In this document: in pieces, positions 1 through 15,000 of the stretch
How the letters are laid out: every line of letters begins with the position of its first letter
How positions within the stretch are numbered: position 1 is the stretch's first letter
Source of the DNA: Chamaea fasciata
Taxonomy: Eukaryota > Chordata > Aves > Passeriformes > Sylviidae
Assembly: GCA_029207755.1 (NCBI GenBank)
Contig: JARCOQ010000002.1
Coordinates: 4,898,001-4,962,000, forward strand
DNA: 64,000 nucleotides
Direction: 5' to 3'
Notes under the pieces: model-generated
What the model saw: only the letters and a program-made list of their open reading frames with translations
The model's database searches: none
What the model was told of the DNA's origin: nothing
Made by a program: the position numbers and the translations under genes

Positions 1-3000
1 AGATGAGGGATCAAGTGGGCACCTGAGGGTGAGTGGGTCAGTTGCCCTCCCCACATCACCTGCAAGCAGAGATAGCTGCAGATACAGGGGTCACACACCC
101 TAAGCCGAGGGCAAGACAGGTATTACTGGCGGCATTCCATTAGAAAAGGGCATCCTGTGCCTCTTATCTTTGTGTTGTGGTGGAGCTTAGTGGAGCCTGA
201 GGCTTGTCAGGCAAATATCTCTTGAATTTCTTGTGTGCTCTGGGTGCCAGCGAAGTTGCTGACGAGGAATGTCACCCATCTGGGGAGGGTTGTGCTTGCC
301 TAGGCATAAGCTTGTGGTCTGCCACATTTCACAGCTGTGTCTTGTTCAGGTTGAAATCATCAAGTCCTGCAAAACTACACCTTTCAATAGCCTGCCTGCC
401 CTCTCAGGTGCTTCAGACAGCATCAGTTGGCCTAATGTTTTGACAAATGATATCCATATTGATTTCCCTCCTCCTGCTCCTTTCCTCCTCTCCCTCCTTC
501 CGCAGCAAAGAAACCACTTTTGTTAACTAATCTCTGGAGCCAAGCAAACACAGCAGAGGAGACAGATGAACCCTCCTTTGAGGAGAGTTCACACCAGGGT
601 GGGCTCCCAGGTCATCTGAACAAACATCCTTCCCTGTTAAGCAACCAAATGCTTTAGAAAGGGGGATCCCTGAACTGGCAGAGCATGTGCTCCTGCTGGT
701 GTGCTGGGATTCAAACCCCCCACACCCGAAATGCTGAGCAGCTTCAAAAAAACCTAAAGAGGCTCCCAATGGGGAGCAGTAAATGTAAAAAATCCTAATA
801 AATGCCATTCCCTCCTAAGAAATGCACGTTTTGGGGTGGGGGGAGTTGCACAGCACGCCTGTTTCTGCGGGATCTGATTTAACTGTAAGCTCTTTAATAT
901 GTTCTTTGTGTCCTCATGGACAGTCTGATGGAAGCAGCAGCTAAAAGCAAATCACAGGGTGAGAAAGGTGAGTCTTTCTGGTGAGAATTAGCAGTGTCAG
1001 GAGGGAAATATCACACACCTCGCCGGCTGAATTATGCATTATGCTGCAAAATCCCTGATGTCAATAGGCAACTGCTATTCCTGTTGTTTTGCCTGTGATG
1101 ATTGGCAGCAAAGGAATTCAAATCACATCCACACAGCAATTGTCCTTCTGTAACTAAGTCTCTCCTATTCAGGCGGGTGTGCTCGTGCAGGCAAAATCTG
1201 TGCAGCATAGTGGGTGCTTCAGGAAGAGGTTTGAAAAAGGGTGGTGAAAACATTTTCATGCTTTTATCAGTACAAAATGTTGTCAGGTTAGCATGCACTG
1301 GATGTGGCGCTTTCTCATGTTTCTCTCATGGGTACTAGACTCTAGGTATTACCTCAGACCTTGGGAGGAATAGAAGTCCATACCCAGGTGTTGAAAGAGA
1401 TTTGAGGCACGTGCCTCCATGGAAGGACTTTTCTCTCACCAAACAAGGTAGGAAGATGGGAAGCAGAGCCAACCAAAATGTCAGCCCCAATAAAAGCAGT
1501 AATGGGGTCATCAGTGTCCCCTCTCCATGTGGCTGGACTAAAAGCATTGTGAAATTACGTGTAACAAATGGTAAGAAATTTATTATTTTAATGAACACGA
1601 GATTTTTAAAATTCCCTGCTATTAGATCTTGCTAGTGTGTTTGAAGAAGAGCAGACAACAAAGCTAGAAAACAGAATCTGCTTTTATTTGCTGCTTAAGT
1701 CGCTTTTGGCCTGCTACCAGAAGACATAAATCAATTACTAATTGCATTTCTAGTTTGAGGTGCTGTGAGCATTCATATGTTTAATCTGTCCCAGGTGCTT
1801 TTAGAAACAATTGCACTAAGGTGAGAATGTTGTACAGAATTCTCTTGCTCCTGTTAGTATCTTACCTTTCACAGAATAAGGCTCTGTGAAAATCTACGGG
1901 TTATTTTTTTTTTTTCTGCTTGGTGACAAAATGAAAAATTTGGAATGAAGAAAAACGGACATCTGGGTTTTAAAATAACATTTTGTTTGCATTCTTTGGA
2001 TGACTCTCTCTTTCAGAACATAACTTCGTCATGAACCGCCACTTCAAGATGTTTGGGAAACAACTAAACAAACCCAAAAATATTTTACCAATAACCTGCT
2101 GCATTAGAATAGTTGCTGCAAAATGTAATTTTATTGCCTCCCCCACCCTCTCCAAGTGGAATAGCCCATCTGCCTAAGGAATGTAGCCCTTCCCAGGTTA
2201 TGAGCTCCTGAGAGGATTGTGTGATAGAAAAGAAAACATGGATTTGATTAGATGGAGACTGAGACCTCGGCCCCCTGTGGCACCACCACTGCCTGCCTCC
2301 CTGGCTCCTGAGCAAGAGGGGCAGGGAGGCAGGGGCTCAGCAGGGAGAAAAGGTGGCAGGCTTTCTCTCTGGTGCTGGAGGGTCTGCCTGCTGCCGTCCC
2401 CACGGGGCTGGCAGGACCCTTGGTCACTCTGACCTGCCTGGGTGCCTGCCCTGCACTCTCTGGGGCTGTCACTGCTGGGAGGGGCATGAGCTGGCCCCTG
2501 GTGCAGGTCTGGGGTGTGGACAGCTGGGAGGGGGAAAGAGTGAGGGAAAGGAGGACTGCAGGTCTGAAGAGTAAACCAAATTAAGAGGACAGGGAGAGTG
2601 GAAAAGGAGTCTGGAAGTGCTGGAGGAGCCAGGCTAACAGAGGGCAAGGAGAGGATGTGTGCCTTCTGGGAGGGATTGGATACCATTAGCACTGTCACAC
2701 AGGCAACTTAAAATGAGCCTTCTGTTGGGGAGAAAGAGTTAAAACAATTTTGAGCCTTGCAAGGCTCACAGTCTCAAACTGTAACTGGTGAAGCCCGACA
2801 GATGAGGATTATAAAGATAAGAGCAAGGGTAGCACACAAGAAGGAGCTGGTGGAGAATCAGACCATCTAGTACTAATGACAACTTCTCACAGGGCAAAAA
2901 AGTGGGATGTAATCCCTGGTCCAAGGAGCATGGAAATCATCCCAACGCCTTTGCTTGGACAGAGACCATCATCAGTCCCTTCTCCCCAAAGCTGTGAGTG

Positions 3001-6000
3001 TCAACATCTGGGATGACACTGGAGATGGGAGTAGCCCCTTGGTACCTGCCCTTGCAGGGTTCAGCCCCCTGGCACTGTGCAGCAGGTCACTGTGAGCACT
3101 CTGTGGCATGAGCACTGCCCACAGTGCCAGCAGCTGTGACCTGGCAGCCTCCCCTGTGCCCATGTACTCCTCAGCTGCTCCAGGTCAGAGCTGTCTCCTC
3201 TCGTTTCAGCTGCTTCACTGAGGAGGCATACTGAGGAGCCAGGAAAGATGGGTAATCCAGGTTCACCTACTGGTTTCCCACCTCAAATGCTCTCACTGGT
3301 GCTCAGCTGTCACTGCTTCTCCAGGAGGTCTGCCACATCCCTGTCATTGGGCTGTCCTGGAGCTACCTGAGGGGTCCTGCTGGCCAGCAGGTCCTCCAGG
3401 TGGGCAGTGATGAGCTGAGGGCATGCTCCAGGTCTGTGTTGTAAGCAGGAGCCCTGGACATGGTTGTTTCAGGGCAAGGAGACCACGCTGGTTTCTCCCG
3501 AAACCGTCGGTGCTGCAGGTGTGCCACTGTATCCTAATTTATTGAACTGTACCCTTTTGCAAGGCAGTTTTTGGCTCAGGCAGCAACCTGACCTCTCTGT
3601 AAAGATTTGTGCTGGGAGTCCTGTGGCTTAGATAGACCTGTGAAAATGATGGATTGCGTTCATCCAGCCTATTTCAGGATCTGATTTCTGCTGTTAAAAG
3701 CTAAGGGAGTACGTGGACGTTCACATGGCTCAGCAAGAGACTTGTCAGGCTTTTCTCACAATCTGGACTGACTTTCCTGCACCTTTCAGACACAACATTA
3801 AAGACTCCATTATGGAAAGCTTGGAAGATGGCTCTGAGCAGAGGCAAATCTGCAGGTCTCCCACGGTTGCAGTAAGGTGGAATTGCTTGGCATTTCCCAA
3901 GGATCTGATAAGTTTGTGACTTTGATAGCACCTGAAGAGTAAAGGAAAGCCAGAGTCAGGCCTGTGCTCACAGGCAGAGGAAGAAATGAGCAGAGCTGGG
4001 CTTTAAGCAGTTCAAGGATGGAGTGGAATCACTGCTGCAGGTCACATGCTCACACAGGCTATTCCATCCCCAGACTGCTGGCTGCTTGGCCCCCTTGTTT
4101 TCTCACCAGCAGAGACAAGCCCAAAGGGGCTGAGGCTTGCAAAATGTGGGCTCCTGTCAACAGTGGAGACTTGTGAGATCTGCTGAGTCTGGGCAAGGAG
4201 GAGGGCAAGCACTGTGGAAAGAAGCTGCCTCATCCCTACATCATCCACCAGGAACAGCATGGGGTTTGTGCTCCAGCCCTGCAGCTTTCAAGCAAGCTTA
4301 GGGCAGCAGGCATTTACCTCTCTGTTGTCTACTATGTCCTACTGCAGATAGAATATGCCAAAATCGCGGGGCAGTCCCATGGATTTCCTACTCCATTGCT
4401 TCTTGACAGGAGCGCTGTCACTCCATCCAGAAATGTGTGTGGTGTGGATGAGTCAGGGTCACGGTGATACTGCAAGGGGCGATGTGGCTGTGTTTGGGAA
4501 AAGCTGGAAAGACCAGAACTGTGGACATAGCTGGGATGCTTTGATCCAGGCTCTTGGTGGAACAGCCCTCGGGGACCATCACACAAAATAGCCCAGAACA
4601 CAGATGCCTATCGAGAGTCTTTTCTAGCAGTCCCTTTATGGAAAGGCCAAAGCCATAAAATACTTCTCGGTGACTGTGATCTTGCAGCAAGGATTTGCTC
4701 TACACCACTTCCTTTTTGCAATGTGCTTTTTTCGTCTTCACAAAAGGCTTCCTTGGCAAAAGGGAGCTGCCAGCTGGCCAGATCTGGCCAAGGGGCTAAC
4801 AAAAGTATTCAGCTCTACGTAGTTAACGCCAGCAAAATTGTCTATTCAAAGAAAAGTCATAGTTTTGACTCTGTTTTTTTCATCAGGGTTTATTACTCCA
4901 GGACCACTGCCAATATAATTTTTTTTTTTTTTAGCTTAAAAAATAATAATAGAAAAATCCTAGCATGTTGAAGCCATACACTTTGAAAGCATCCCTCATC
5001 CTGGCTGATACCACTGCTGTTTCCCATCTATGCTCCTTTTGATCCAAGTGGTCAATGCCTTTGCGATGCCACTTTCTTTCATCCCAGAAGTGGAGAGAAA
5101 TGGTGACTTACCCCGTTTGATTGAATTCCTGTTTTTAAATGTTAAAAACAATTTAATTCCTGATGGCTGTAATGACATCCCTGCCTCCCTTTCTCCTTCC
5201 CTTTTCAAACCACCTCGAAACCTAGGGGATGGAACTGGCTGACAGGATTCCTTTAATTATCCTCGCTCCCAACACTCATCTCTTCCATGGTGCCTTCAAG
5301 GGACACCACTATGAAAGGTTCTGTACACACAAGCACTACATCCCCATCGAAGCAGGGAACAAAACCAAGACGTCAGAAAAGCCACCCCTTAAAGAAATTA
5401 ATAACAAATACAAGCAGGCACATTCCATCCGCCCCATTAGTCAGTAGTGCTCAGATACCATGGTGATGAGCCTCCCTAGAAATATTTCCACAGCAGCAAA
5501 ACTGCCTTAAAGGGGCCGCACGGCCTCTCCCATGCACCTGGGCAGAGCCCTTCTCCAGAGGCACCACTGTCCTTCCCTGAGCTGCGTGCCCGAGGAGGAA
5601 GCCAGCACCATCTGCTTTTCTCTCCTCTGCCGCAAGCCCCGGGAGCTGCGCAGCCCTGACGCCACACCCGTCACTCACAATTCAACCCCAACACGTTGCC
5701 GGAGAGGAGGGTGGTCTGCACCTCGCTGTTGAGCAGTTTCCCAGAGCCAAGGAGCCAGGTGAGCACAGCATCCCTCAGCTGCACATCCCCAGCATCTCCC
5801 AACCTGAGTCCTCGCCCAGCACAACCACAGCGACTTGAAGCGTGGGGCCAGACGTGAGATTGTTTATCCTCCCAGAGGCAAATGTTTGTGGGGCAGAGCA
5901 ACGCCTGATCAGGTTGTTGGGCTTTTGGGAGCTCCTGTTCACAGATCCTCCAGAACAAAAAAGAACCAAGCGAGAGGGGCAGGGAAGGGAGGGGAAAGAA

Positions 6001-9000
6001 ACACACGCTCAGATGTTTAGGTTCCTGCAGCCAACTTCTGCCCACGCTGGAGGAGAGCTTTGAGTTTCTTGCCCTTGATGTAGCCACCACCAGAAGTTTG
6101 TTTTCACAAAGTCTTCTTGTATTGAAAGCTACAACTCACACCTCAGTACCTCCTCTGAGAAGAAATGAGTAACCCTGTTATTAAGCTGTGGGCAGCATCA
6201 CCTGGAGGGTGACTCTTCACACAGCTGCCGCTCTTCAGAAATAGATGGGAAACTTTGTACTGCAGAACCATTTTCAAAGAGCAGCGGCTCCAGTGGAATA
6301 TGGGGCATAAAAACACAGAGAAATGATCATGTGAAAATGAGCTGACCTAGCCTTGATGCAGAAGACCCAATGCATGGTTGTTCCTAGTGCATGTATAAAC
6401 AAGAAACCACTTGGAGCTGCTGACCTCCACATGATCCCAGCAGACAGACTAGGAGAAGGAAGAAAAAAGAAAAGAAATGCCTTTCCAGTAACTTAGTGAA
6501 TCCCTTGCAGCAATGGGAAGGGATGGGAACATAAGTTAATTGGACTTGTGCCCTCAGTGGGCCCCCTCCCAGGACAGCTGTAACCAGTCCCAAGGTATGA
6601 TAGAGCAGGGCAAAGTAAAGGCTGTGTGCAAATGCCTTGCTGAGATTTCTGGTGCAGTCCTACAAGAGCACTTGGGAGTGAGGACTGAACTGTTTTGGTA
6701 AAAACATGATATTAACTAGTTGGACTGACTGCAGGCTGGGAGGAAATGAAGAAACCTACAGACCTAACCAAGAAACTGCTGCTCACTCACTCCGTTGCTG
6801 CAGAAAAGTCTTCTCTCGCCTCTCTTTTCTCCCCCACTGCACCTTGCACCCTTCCTGGCTTTCTAGCCTGGTGTTTGTACAGTAGTTCCCAAGCACATCC
6901 TGGATGTATTTTGTTTCCCTTAATTGCACTTTTTAAATACCTGGAGGTGCTCAGTAAATGGTGGCTGAGTGTGTGAGCAGTGTGGAAGCACAGTGCCTGC
7001 CAGCCCCCAGGTGCTGGGGTGTGTTGTTGAGTTGCTTGTCTGCCCTATATACACGGAGACTAATCAGCTCTCCACGGAATTTCTGTTTGATCCTTTGGCC
7101 TGTCTCAAGGGAAACACAACACCGTCTGACAAAATATGTATATTTTGGCTTTCAAAAACTATTACATTTTGCAAATGTCACCCAGACATTGAGCTTTGTG
7201 GTTGCCAAGGAAACATCATGGGAGATAACCTGATCGCAGCTGTGAACTGCATCCTTTCCTCTCCTGGTGTGAAACCCTCACTTCCAGAAATGCCCGCTCT
7301 TGTCTTGGGGTATTTCATCTTTAGAAAGCAGAGGCTTGAAAAAGAAGGTTATTTGCAGTCCAGAAGGTATTTCCTGCTGAAATGGAGCTATCTGGGGGGA
7401 CTTGCTCCTCGGGCTCAAAGGCAAAGGCTCAGCAGCAGAGGGTTTGTCGTGCTCTGATAATATCAGTGTCTGCTGGAACAGCCACAACCCTGTTCAGATA
7501 ATGTGGGATAGAATCAGTGGTGGGGGGGAGGTTGTACAGTGTCAGCCTGGGCTTTGAAAAACTCGGTCTCCCTGGAGCTGTTAGCTGAGAGAATCGCAGG
7601 CTGGAGTCAGTGCTGGAGCTCCGGATAGGATAGATGGAGCTTCCTGTCTATGACCTGGCATAAAAAGGGCTGTGCTGAGTCGTCCCAGAGGCTGTCAGGG
7701 ATCCAGGGCCTCTTGCAGTGAGGGAACCTCAAGCTGATGTTCCCAAGAGAAACGTTCCTGCTCTCCCCTTATGTAATATGCCATGTGCTGTCAGGTGGAG
7801 GTGGGATGTCAGGGAACCTACTCTGATTTTCCCTCTGTGCCAGGCAGGGCCAAACCACTCAGGAAGGCAAAACCACATCCTGCCTCGTGAGCAGTAATAG
7901 CCCCAAGCATCTCTGCCTGTTCCTCCATCCCTTAAAGGGGTGAAGCAGCCCTGGACACCGATGGTGGTGAGCTCTGGGTTGGGGCTGGGGGGACACAGGC
8001 TATGGGCATGCCACGTGTGCTGGCAGCAGCTCTGGTGAGGGAGAAGGGGGGACGAGCACGTGGCCCCAGGGAAGCCTGATGTGTGTCTTCCCTTTCTGGT
8101 GTGACAGAATGGCACTTTAAAGATGTGAGATGCAGCTCTTTTCCCTGACACTCAAAGAGCCAGTTGACAAGCTGCTGCCAGGGAAATGTTGTCTAACTCC
8201 CTTTCCCCCAATAATTTCCCTGGTAAAACTGCAGTGCAGTGGAATCAAATGGTGACAGAAACCAGTGGGGGAATAGATGTGTTTTCTTTCTTCCTTTCTA
8301 TTTTTTTTTTCCAAGTGTGTGTCTGTATTGGGAGCCATGTGCACATCGGTAAATCTCGCTGGTTCAAAGAAATGTTTTTAGTGTTCAAATTCAAACTTTA
8401 GCTCTTCCCCCTCTGCTAAAGAAACAACAGAGCCTTGAAGATGCTCCCAGCTTGCATGGGATTAAAAAGACTTCGTGGCTGAAGTGGAAAACAGCATCTC
8501 ATGTTTTTCCTTTGGGTTACGTGTGCAGAAAACCCCTCTGCTTCTGCTCCTTCAGCTGGTGCTGTGAAAAATCCTCTCTGATGAGGAAAGGTAAACTGGC
8601 TGGAGGAGGGAGAAGAGGGCTATGGTTATAAAACTACCTTGCAGGCAGACAACTCATGCCCTGGGTCATGCCAAAATTACTGTCAGCAAACCTGGGAGTG
8701 GGGCTGACAGTGCTGGAGAGCTGCTGTGCACTCGGGCACAAGAGTGAATCCTGGCACCTTGAAGGTGTAATTACCATTAACACCTCCTGTTTGCCCCAGT
8801 CATTTCCCTCAGGTGGTTCATTGGTGGTTCCTCTCCTCATTTCCATAAACAGCAGAGGATTTCCTGGGTGTGCAGGGAGAGGGAAGGATCAAGAAGGCTG
8901 CAGTTTCCCACCAGCTTTGTGCAATGCAGCTGGTGCTTCTCATCACCTGATGCTGGAGTAGAAGTGTGGCTGCAGGGCTCCTCCTCTCATGCTGTGTCTT

Positions 9001-12000
9001 TCCTCTCCAAGGAAAGTCTCCATGATTTGATTTTGTTGGAAACTTTTACTCTAAGAGCCCATCTTTACCATCCTAACTCCTGTCAGGCTTCATTAAGTGT
9101 TTTTAGAAGGGGCTTTCCCTACTTTTCAGTCTTTCCTCTAAGCTCAGCAGAGCAGAGAAGACCTGATTGTGTCCCTCAGAGCTGTAACCATGACAGGCTG
9201 GTCAGTCCTCTCTTAGTATTCAAAATAGGGTGTTTTACTCTTAGGATGGATGTAATTTGTTTTAAGGCAAATCCTTGGGATTTCATTTTGCTTTCCAAAG
9301 TGTAACAGCTGCTTAGGCTGCGTTTGCTGGAGAGCTGCAAACCCTGTAAGGGTTTGGCCATGACTTCTGGCTTGGGTCATTAGGATTAATCTGAGCAATT
9401 GCCTCGCCCTTTGCTTCAAAGGGCTTAGGCCCATTTTACTCAGTGATGAATTTGGCCCCAGAGTTTAAGTATCTACTTCTTTCGTACTTCCAATCCCCAA
9501 AAAACCCTAAAAAAAATCAGATATCCTTTGGTAAAAGGGCATCATAGTTTCTGCATAGAGCAAATAAGGCAGAGGGACATGAAATTCATGAAATGCTGAT
9601 TTTTGCCCTTTTTAAAAATAAGCTACATCAAATTCTTTATCACTCAGTCCTTAGGAACTGCCTTAGCACAGTGGAAGAATTGATTGCATAAATGCCAGCT
9701 GTAACTCTCTTATTTTTGGTAACAAGGCATTACTAAAGGCAGAAAGGCAGATTAATTCAGTGCCACGCTCTGATGAGACCAGTGTCCTTTTGTCTGGGAC
9801 TGGCTCTGGAACCCTCTGCTACCTGGCTTTTCCTTTCAGCCATGGATGTGGGGACTGTAGTAGTGGTTCAAAACACATACCTGTTATTGCAGCAAGAAGT
9901 CATGAAGGGTGTACACATATAGGTTAATTGTCAAGGGAAACCGACTTCAAGTACCATCAGACTGTTTTCAAATGTAATCATGACATCTAAGAGGATGATC
10001 TTTGAGAGATCAGAGAGTGGAAATTATTCTCTTGCTTTGCACATCTGAGTGCAGTTTGGCTACAGTCAAATTAGCTGTTTCAGCCTACACTGTCAGTTTG
10101 CTCTTATCTCCCTTTCCTCTTGTTGTATTATTAATAACAATGAAAAAAAAAAAAAGTTAAAGACATCAGTAAAGACCTATCTGCGTGGGGCAGGGCTGGA
10201 GCCAGCGACTGCCTCGGAGTAATTGTGGACGGTGACCAGCGTTTGAGTTCCCCTCAAAGGGACACGCCGGCCCCGGGGATGGCAGGAAGGAGCTCTTTGC
10301 CACGCTGCCTGCGGGTGTTTGAAAGGCAGCACTGCTGGGTTTGAGCTCGCTCGTTCTCTTCATCTTCCCTCCCTCTCTTGCCTCTGCACAGCTGCATTTA
10401 GTAATGAAGCTGGCAGCCTCAGAAAGTCACTAGAAGTAACCCAGCTGCCTCCCTGGGTTCACGGCGAGAGCGACTTTTGTAGCTGCTCTCAGCCAGTCCA
10501 TTAATTGCACATAATAAGGCATTTAGTGACAGAAGGATGGTTGATGAGCCTTAGCTGAAATAACAAGGGCCTGCCAAGAGCTGTGTTTCTTTGTCAGGGA
10601 GGGTTGTGGAGGGTCCTAGCGCTGAAGTGCGGAGCTGGAGTCGTGCAGGGATAAGAGCAGTGGGAACCTGCTGCTCCCTGATCTCGAGGATGCACAGCTG
10701 GCACTGAGCAGGGGAGCACGTCCATGCTGAAGGGCTGGCAGGGCTGATCCACTCTGGGGACGGCAGGTCCCTGCATCTCCAGCAGTGTCTGCCTGATGGG
10801 GAGCTGCCCCACTGCCAGAGGGGCACCACCAAGCACCTCCTGAGAGATGAGTTGTTCCAAATGGGCTGGACATGGGGCCTCCATCCCTATGGGAAAGAGC
10901 AGGAGAGAGATTACATGGAAGACCAATGTGGACAGGGAAACTTGGGCTGTCTAGTTACCAAGCTGGGCCTCTTGGTTTTTGATGGGAAAATGAGTAATGG
11001 GTTGAGGTGGGTGCTTGCCCCAGCTGTCTGACAGATTCTTTGTGGGCTGCCATGGGCCCAGAGAGGAGGAGGACAGTGGCATGGCTAGGGGATGCACTGG
11101 CAGCTGTTTCTGCAGGGAAGAGTGACAGGGGTGTCCGTGTGATGCAGCCAGGCTTGCTTGGAGCAGCTGACTCCCTCATTAATAAAGCAGCTGCTCCCAC
11201 AGCACCAAGCATTTCACCAGCATCAGCCCCTGGTGTTGAGGGGCTCCCTGCACCTCACTCCCTGCTCAGCCCTGTGGAGAAGAACGTCCAGGGGCTGTCA
11301 CATCAGAGCCATGCAGCTCCAGTCCATCTTGATGGTGAAAAGGAGAGAAACCTGGGAGAAGGAGGTCTGGGAGAAGGTCTGTGCTAGCAGTTGGCAGGAG
11401 GTATTCCTTTGTCTGAGTGAGCACTTGGGAATGTCAACATTTCTCCAGGCTAGTTTACTATTCTCCTTACCTGTTTTAACGTCTCAGTCCTGTGCAGCAC
11501 TACTTCTCCTAGAGGGCCTGGATGTTTCACGAAGGGATGGAAATATTACCCCTGCAGAGAAACAGGGGTACAGCACAAATGGGTGGTTTGAGCACAGGTT
11601 TTCAGCCCTGAACTCTTGCTCCATCATGCAAGGTCCAGAAGGAACAGGAGGCAGGTCTGGCACAGAAACCTGCAAGAGAGAGAACAGTTTTCCAGGTCAG
11701 ATTACAGAGGTGAATTATGGCTTGTGTGAAGGGTCTCAGGAAATGTGGAGAATTGGCAGCCCTGCTGGCTGTGACACCTCTGTGGATCTTTCATGCACCC
11801 CTTTCCCATGGTCAGAGGGGACACTACCTGTCCCTCTGCTCAGATGGGAACATTCTGGGTGGGCTGGGGGAGCTGTCCCTCGAGCTGAGTGATGCCATCC
11901 GCTCTGAGCAGTGGGTGTTAACGCTGCCACCTTCATTACTATTTTTAATTAACACCCTGTCATGACTTGGCAACATCCTCACCTGCCCTGTGTCTCAGGA

Positions 12001-15000
12001 CGTCTGGACAAGGTCTGGCTACCTTCCTCCCCAGGGCATTCCTGACAGCAAGCCCGGGGCTTGGAGGCAGACAGCTCCTTGGTGACACAATAGCAAAGCG
12101 CACAGTTAAACAGCTGCTCCTGCCTGTGCTTTCTCCAGTGCTGTCCTTGTTCTCTTCTGTGTCCTTCCAAGGAGAGAGGCAAGGACCTGGCACAGTTGGC
12201 CTGTCCCACTGCTGGCAGCAAGCCTCGTGCTGATGTTTTGGGCAGCCCTGCTTTGCTGTACTTTATTTATTGTACAGCTGAAGTGGAGAGGACATGGGCT
12301 GATGTCAGATCCTAGTCACCTACCCACAGCTTCTTTTCTTTGCTCTACTTCCCTCCATCTGGGAGAGGAGCTGGAAAGCTGTCCTTCTCTTCCTCTCTCC
12401 CTAAAGGCTTCAGCCTCCTTCTTCTACTCACCTAGTCTAGACAGCCTTGCTTTTATAGAGTTTTTGAGGTTTTGCCTCGAGTTTTTCAAAACCTGGACAC
12501 CTGAGGCGTTCACTGCCCATAAGAGTGTGAAATTCTGTGGCTAGAACCCATGACTGTTGTTTGCTTTTCAACAGGGAAACACGTCTGCAAATCCTCACAT
12601 CAGAAAGTCCTGGGTAAATCATAACAGATCTTTGGTAGGATGCAGGGAAGTGGAAGGTATTTATTCACAGAAAATTGCAACTTCGGCTGGCAAATTATTT
12701 TGGTTTCTTCCAAAAGAAAATGTTACAATTGATATGGAAGGCCTTTTTTTTTTTTTTTCTTTATAAGTTTGGGTGAAAGAGGGAGATTTGTCACATTTGT
12801 GCAGGCCAGATTTGGAGGGAGAAGGTCTTGACCTTGCTTCCAAAAGGAGGAAAAAAGAAGCATCAGGGCTGGCTTCTCCTGTTGTCTCACTTGACCTCCT
12901 TGACATCCTGCCTCATCCAGATGAAGCAGGAGAAGAGACACCAGTTATGTTGCAGACATGGTTGGAGGCTTTGGCTCATGAATCAGCAATCCAGAAGGGT
13001 TTCTGGGATTGTAGAGGAAGACCTCCCCCAAACACAGCAGAGGCTGAGTGAAGCTCTTTATCTCCAGGCTTTGACCACGCATCTCCTGAAAGGGAGAACA
13101 GGCATGACTCTGAGTCACACCCTCGTGGGGATCATTCAAAAACAAAGCAGCATCCTGCCTCAGAAATCCTTCCAAAAGGGCTCTGCCATTCCTGCCCCCA
13201 GCGGCAGAGACTGCTGAGCAAATGGCTGCCTCTGGGCATGCACAAGCAACCTCCTGGCTCTCCCAAACCTCCTGCATGCCCAGGAGATAGGGATGAGCGC
13301 GCTGCTCCACTGCCACAGCTGTGCGCAGCATACTTGACCTCGGTGTGCTCTGCCATCCTGCTCTGAAGCCTGAGCTAAAACAGGGAAGCCTGCCCAGAGC
13401 AGTTCACACTCTGGAAATTCAGATCCTGGTGGCTGTGCTTGGAGCTGAGAGGTTCTTGGTGGGAGGCCCTCGCTGTAGGACAGGTCCATTATGGAAAGCT
13501 AGCTCATGGGCAGGGATTGCTGGAGCAAACTACTCCAGGAAACAGCCTTAATTCAATAAGTGGCTTTTACCTCCCAATCAATGCCAGACCTCTGGCCCTT
13601 CCCAGCCCTGTTGCTGGAAGTGCCATTGTTCTGGCAGAAGGCAGCACTGACTCTCTGATAGCTCTGGCTTCAGCAAAGGAGCACAGCAGAGCCAGTGAGC
13701 CTCTGGGCTTGGTGGTGTCCACACAGTCCTGGTGGCACTGAGCTGCTCCTCTGGGCGGGTCTGGGGGTGCCTGCATTAACACCAGTCAGACAGTGCTGAC
13801 TGAGGCCTTCCTCTCAGTTGCTTAGTTGTGCCAGACCCCAAGCGCTGCAGCTGAGTATTTCAATGCCAAGTGTCTGCCCCGGGCTGATTTATCTTTTTTC
13901 CTCTAAACAGAAGCTTCAGCAATAATTGGATCTGTTGTTTCTCAGAGCGAGACTAAGGAAAAATATGTTCATAAAAAATCCTGCTATGCTGGAGAAATGC
14001 AACGCCCCTGGCCTCAGTGGACATCTGCAGCCCCCACTTCTCTTACTTCCCACATGGAGTCTTGAAGTGATGCCCAGCTGGCCACCTCTGCTCCACGTGC
14101 TGTTCCTCATGTTCTGGATACTGGGGTGTCCTTTAGAGGGGTAAAGAGCTGTCTGAGCATATCAAGGCAACAAAACTCATTGCCTCTGCATTTTGTACTA
14201 CCAGGACTAGTGGGTATCTCTGTGTCTTAGTCTTACTCTTTCTCTCCACTCTACAGGGCTTCAGTGAAAAATCGACTCATTTTAACACGTGACGTGAACC
14301 CTGGTGCTGTAAGCGTGACCTCAGGAGAACAGCCTGTGAAGAGAGCTGTCAATGGGGAGACAGCTGGGCAGCACACAGATGACAGGGGATACAGCCTCCC
14401 TCCAAAGAGCCAGGCTAAACACATGCGAGGCCATACCTCTGCTTGCCAGGCAGTCCCATCCAGCCCAGCACTGAGTCAGGTAGGAAACCAGCAGGGAAAA
14501 CCATGCTAAAGAACCTGAGTCTTTTTTTTTTTCTACCTCCAGTTCCAGCTGCTATTCTTTTAGTGAGTGAGAGGAATTCAAGCTATTTGTTCCTGGCTGT
14601 CAGACCTTAGCTTCTGGGCTGTTGCCTCTTATTTGTTTTTAGTTGCCTGGCTCCTCACAGTGATCTATTTCTTCCTGTGTATTTCAGTATTCCACCCTAT
14701 GGGCAATGATTTCCCCTTTGTCACCAAAATATTGCATTAGCATTCATCTGGTTTTTTTTTCTGTGCTAAGTTTGTTTAAAAACCAAGGAACTAGAAAACC
14801 AGCAGACTGAAAGGAGTTTCATCCCATCCTCCCTTCAATGCTGCCTCTACCAGCTCCTTTCTAGTCAGGTTGCTACTCATCTTCCAGTGCTCAGAGTAAT
14901 CCTCAGCTTTGCTGGTTTAACTGTTAATTTTCCACTAGCAGGCATTTTCTGTGGAGTCCAGGCAGATGAGATCTGCTGCCATGCCTTCATCTGGGGATGT

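Noticed and set aside
11158..11892. 244-codon + strand open frame
   Set aside because: No recognisable domain, compositionally unremarkable, with competing frames on both strands and no promoter or splice context. Consistent with chance.
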